Origin: Piscicola geometra
Lineage: Eukaryota; Annelida; Clitellata; Hirudinida; Piscicolidae
Length of the DNA stretch: 64,000 nucleotides
NCBI GenBank assembly: GCA_943735955.1
Contig: OX030956.1
Location: forward strand, 2,659,412 to 2,723,411
Direction: 5' to 3'
The position numbers and the translations under genes were made by a program. Positions 60,970-64,000 of the stretch are shown piece by piece. How positions within the stretch are numbered: the first letter of the stretch is position 1; each line of letters opens with the position of its first letter. Under the pieces are notes generated by a model. It did no database searches. It worked only from the letters and a program-made list of their open reading frames with translations, and was not told the origin of the DNA.

Positions 60970-61826
60970 TAGATCGTTTTAGTTTTCTTGGTTTGGGACT
61001 GTTACAAAAGTTAGTTACGGTCGATTTTGGTGATTATATAAATATAAGTATTCATATATACGAAAATTCCTCCAAGTCAACTCAATTGAAAAATTCTTAT
61101 ATTTAGGTTGACTCTATCGTGGAATTATCCTTGACTCTCTTTGAGAAGTTTTATAGAACTCCATCCAACTGTGAAGCCTTTCACCAATGTGCAAACTAAT
61201 GCAAATGATTCTCATTTTGTGCTTGAATTTAGTAAAAACCGCTAATTCTCATATAAACTGCACGTTTCAGATTTTAAAAATAAAAATCAGTCAATGGCCT
61301 TTTATGACAGACAATTATGTGCTTTCCAATCGTATTAGTGCACACTCGTCAAAGTTATGACATCTTCTTTCTGTAATCTATCTAACTTTTCCTTCTTTAA
61401 TGTAATTCACTCATTATCCTCATTCTTCTTACTCCACTCGTGGCATAATAGCAAGTGTGATTGCAGCCATGTACGACGTAGAAGTGAGAAATATTGTTTC
61501 CCAAAATATTCCGGGGACGACGACAAACACTGGTGAAAGAAACTAAAAGTCTCCGTTTTTCAAAGGGCAATAAGTAGCTAATGCTGTTATATTCGTTGAT
61601 TTTTCAAGAATAGTCATATAAGATATTTGAAAAAGATTTGAAAAAAATATTTTATCAAAAATAATCAAGTTCAAACGATCTTCACAAATCAAACTAACTA
61701 AAATCTTCGTATCAAAATTATTGTTAAACGTCTCAATGTCAATTTAGAAAGCATTAAATGTTTTTCGATGCATTTCATCATGAAATGAAAGTAAAACTTG
61801 AAACTCAACGTTTTCTTCAAATGAGC
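60970..61826. other. Intergenic stretch downstream of vWA copy B
   Basis: No gene found. From about 61660 onward the sequence is clearly similar to the region just below copy A (from about 53250), so the duplication extends past the stop codon into the 3' flank. Confidence 0.55.
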
Positions 61827-64000
61827 TTACATGCAGTTCAATACATCCTGGTTCCAGCTTGTACCAGGAGCGCAGTCTCTGACCCAGCAGTGTTTCCACT
61901 GATTGCACTGCACGTATTTGCTTTTGTCGTGATGTGGCCAGTAGAACTTCTCTAGGCCAACATTCTCTGAAGTGCATGGGTTCAACGAGTCACAGTCATA
62001 TCCAGAGAGTATGGGGGGAAGTCTCGTAGTAGTTGTTGAAGTGGTTGTAGTTGTTGTTGTGGTTGTTGTAGTTGTTGAAGTGGTTGTAGGAGTTGTAGTA
62101 GTTGTTGAAGTGGCTGTAGTTGTTGTAGTAGTTGTAGTAGTTGTAGTAGTTGTTGAAGTAGCTGTAGTTGTTGTAGTGGTAGTTGTTGTAGTAGTTGTAC
62201 TAGTAGTTGTAGTATGGTAAGCTGGATCTGAAAAACAAAAATAGACGTTTTAACCAATAAGATTGAAAATTAAATGATCAAATTATAAACAAATCATTTG
62301 CAGTTTTTCGAGAAAAAAATCTAGTGAGAGTTTTAAAAAAAACTACCTTCAACACAAACGAAGCTGAAGCGTGGTTTGCTTACGCAGAGAAATCCTTTTT
62401 TACAAGGGGTGGGTTCGCAGGGTGTTTTCTCTGAAAAAAATTAATTTCTTAAAAGAGATGAATAAAAATGTCAATGAAAGGATATCTAAAAACTGTTAAT
62501 ACATTTTTAATCTTCTAAATTTTTATCGAATGATTATTATTTTCCTGACTTCCTATTTCTAATGTGATGTTGATGTGGCTAGTTTTGTTGTTTTTTCCTT
62601 GAAGGAAGCAATACAGGTAGACATTGACTTTCTTGGAAAGAGATTCATCGTTAGGAACGTAAAGGTGGGATGGGTTCTCGGGTGTTAAATCAAGCTTATA
62701 ATCATAAAAGCTTGGGTTTGGTGTAACATCTTTAGAGAAATAAATAGTGTTGTTGTAATCTTCTTTAGGAAATTTGATCTGTGACTGAAATGTTAATTTT
62801 AAAAGTTCAGGACATTATATAAACTCAATAAAAATCAAAATAAATAAAAAAATTGCCAGTTTGAAAAATACTAGGAATCATTTTTTTTAACGAACTTCAA
62901 TTGTTGTTCCATTTTTGTTGATTTTAATTCTGCACTGTATACTCATACCAGGCCCCACTATCACATCACCGCCTTCATCTCCCATGTCAATCGGGGCTTT
63001 GAAAGTTAGTATTTTTATTAGTTATTTCAACATTTTATGTTTAAACAGACAACATTTTAATTGAAATTTAATACTTGGTAATGCAATTATCAAACTAACC
63101 CTTGCACGTTCTTGTCACGATACTTCGCTTGACATGAGGGAAATCAGAAAAACTTTCCAATTGGTCCAGATGCAAGCATTTGGGTTCGGATGCTATGGCC
63201 TCAAGTTCTGTAGGGCTCGTTTCTCTGCCTACACCAACAACAAAAACTGATATATTTTTTTCATGAAGTCTTTTAGCCGATTCAATGGTCAGGTCTGGTC
63301 GATTCGAAACGCCGTCAGTAAAGATTATAGCTACTCTGGGTACCCCTGTGAATCATCATGTGTGAATTGGCATGAAATAAGGCTTTCTGCATTTTATATA
63401 TTTGAACACACCAGATTTTCTAGCTCCTTGACGCTCAGTGAATGCTATTTCTGCGATGTAGTCCAGAGCCCCGTCTGTCCTAGTGCCTATGAGAAAATAC
63501 ATGTTACTTGTTAAAAGTTTGTATAATAGTTTGCTGCTATCCGATTGAACAATAAGTTTATTAAATTCACCTTGAGCCAACTGTGATACTGTTTCTACTG
63601 CTCGTAGATACTCGGATGTACTTTTGTAGTAAACAAAAGAAAAATGATTTATAAGTTCAGAGCTGAACTGAATGAGAGAAAACCTACTATCCTCAAGAGG
63701 GTCGGGACCTACTTTGAAGTCTTCGATGAATGATTTTATAAACTGTTTCATTAAATCAAAGTCTCTGGGCTGTATGCTACTGGATCCGTCAATTGCGAAT
63801 ATCACGTCAGAAGCTCCTCCGTGGCATAAAGCTGAAATAGAGTTGAAATAAAGTTTTATTTAAATAGTGAAAATTGTATTTAAGTTAATCGAAAAAAAAC
63901 TTTGATGATTTACTTGGCTCCAACTCTTCAGCTTTAGTCACAAATGTTTGTGCTTTATTTCCAAAACCAAATTTGCTTTGCCACAAATATGCTTGCAGTC
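61827..64000 (-). CDS. Secreted vWA / poly-Thr / CBM14 protein, copy B, truncated by the window edge
   Basis: Exons in transcript order: from beyond 64000 to 63914 (partial), 63571-63831, 63412-63486, 63100-63345, 62896-62996, 62550-62784, 62347-62430, 61827-62227. All exon lengths and phases match copy A except two: the beta-rich exon is 6 nt longer and the final exon is 401 nt instead of 662. Seen: MIDAS DGSSSIQ (a full DGSSS rather than copy A's DGSMS), VAIIFTDGVSNRP, the Cys module TPCEPTPCKKGFLCVSKP, a shorter poly-Thr stalk, and a six-Cys CBM14 domain ending VLNCM. The signal peptide and N-terminal domain lie outside the window. Introns are also highly similar between copies, so the duplication is fairly recent. 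Confidence 0.9.
62025..62215. repeat. GTT/GTA-rich coding repeat (poly-Thr stalk of copy B)
   Basis: Same repeat class as in copy A but less than half as long. It codes Thr with interspersed Ala and Ser in the gene frame. Confidence 0.92.

Overview
This is a eukaryotic nuclear window. Every recognisable gene is split by GT-AG introns of tens to about a thousand bases, spacers are AT-rich, and microsatellites are very dense. The conserved genes are metazoan (ST7, Smaug/SAMD4, FAM204A, TRAPPC1, PAK, a centrin-like EF-hand protein, IER2/5-like, MANEA, a BTB zinc-finger protein). The gene set, short introns and AT-richness suggest an invertebrate, probably a lophotrochozoan and perhaps a leech-like annelid. 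That placement is inference, since no species marker is present.

Layout: 1-700 carries the 3' end of a CR1/L2-like LINE (minus strand). 700-6300 is AT-rich spacer with minisatellites and a long (ATCC)n block. 6305-11830 is a complete 15-exon ST7 gene (+) whose introns are packed with CA/GT/CAT repeats. 13566-18653 is a 10-exon Smaug/SAMD4 gene (-) with poly-Asn, poly-Gln and Thr/Ser/Pro tracts. 18984-19816 is FAM204A (+), converging on TRAPPC1 (-, 19997-20875). 21105-22706 is an HtrL/YibB-family type II membrane protein (+). 24002-27968 is a p21-activated kinase (-). 28676-29023 is a small membrane protein (-). 29985-31590 is an EF-hand protein (-). 32501-33142 is an IER2/5-like gene (+). 33718-35759 is endo-alpha-1,2-mannosidase MANEA (+).

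36163-45613 is the least familiar part. It holds a predicted 2020-residue Lys/Cys/Pro-rich protein with internal repeats. Next is a 186-residue tandem paralogue that shares its C-terminal coiled coil and 31-nt penultimate exon, and then a third Lys-rich gene. 46445-51412 is a BTB protein with nine C2H2 fingers and a long Asn/Ser/Pro-rich tail. 53417-56527 and 61827 to beyond 64000 are tandem copies (-) of a secreted protein with a von Willebrand A domain, a poly-Thr stalk and a CBM14 chitin-binding domain. They are separated by about 5 kb that contains decayed hAT and pogo/Tigger transposons and a nested LINE 3' end.

The exon models were assembled by hand from splice signals, phase continuity and remembered family sequences. 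For every complete multi-exon gene the exon lengths sum to a multiple of three. Gene order is that of ordinary, tightly packed, unrelated genes with several head-to-head pairs. The two local clusters (Lys/Cys-rich and vWA-chitin) arose by tandem duplication.
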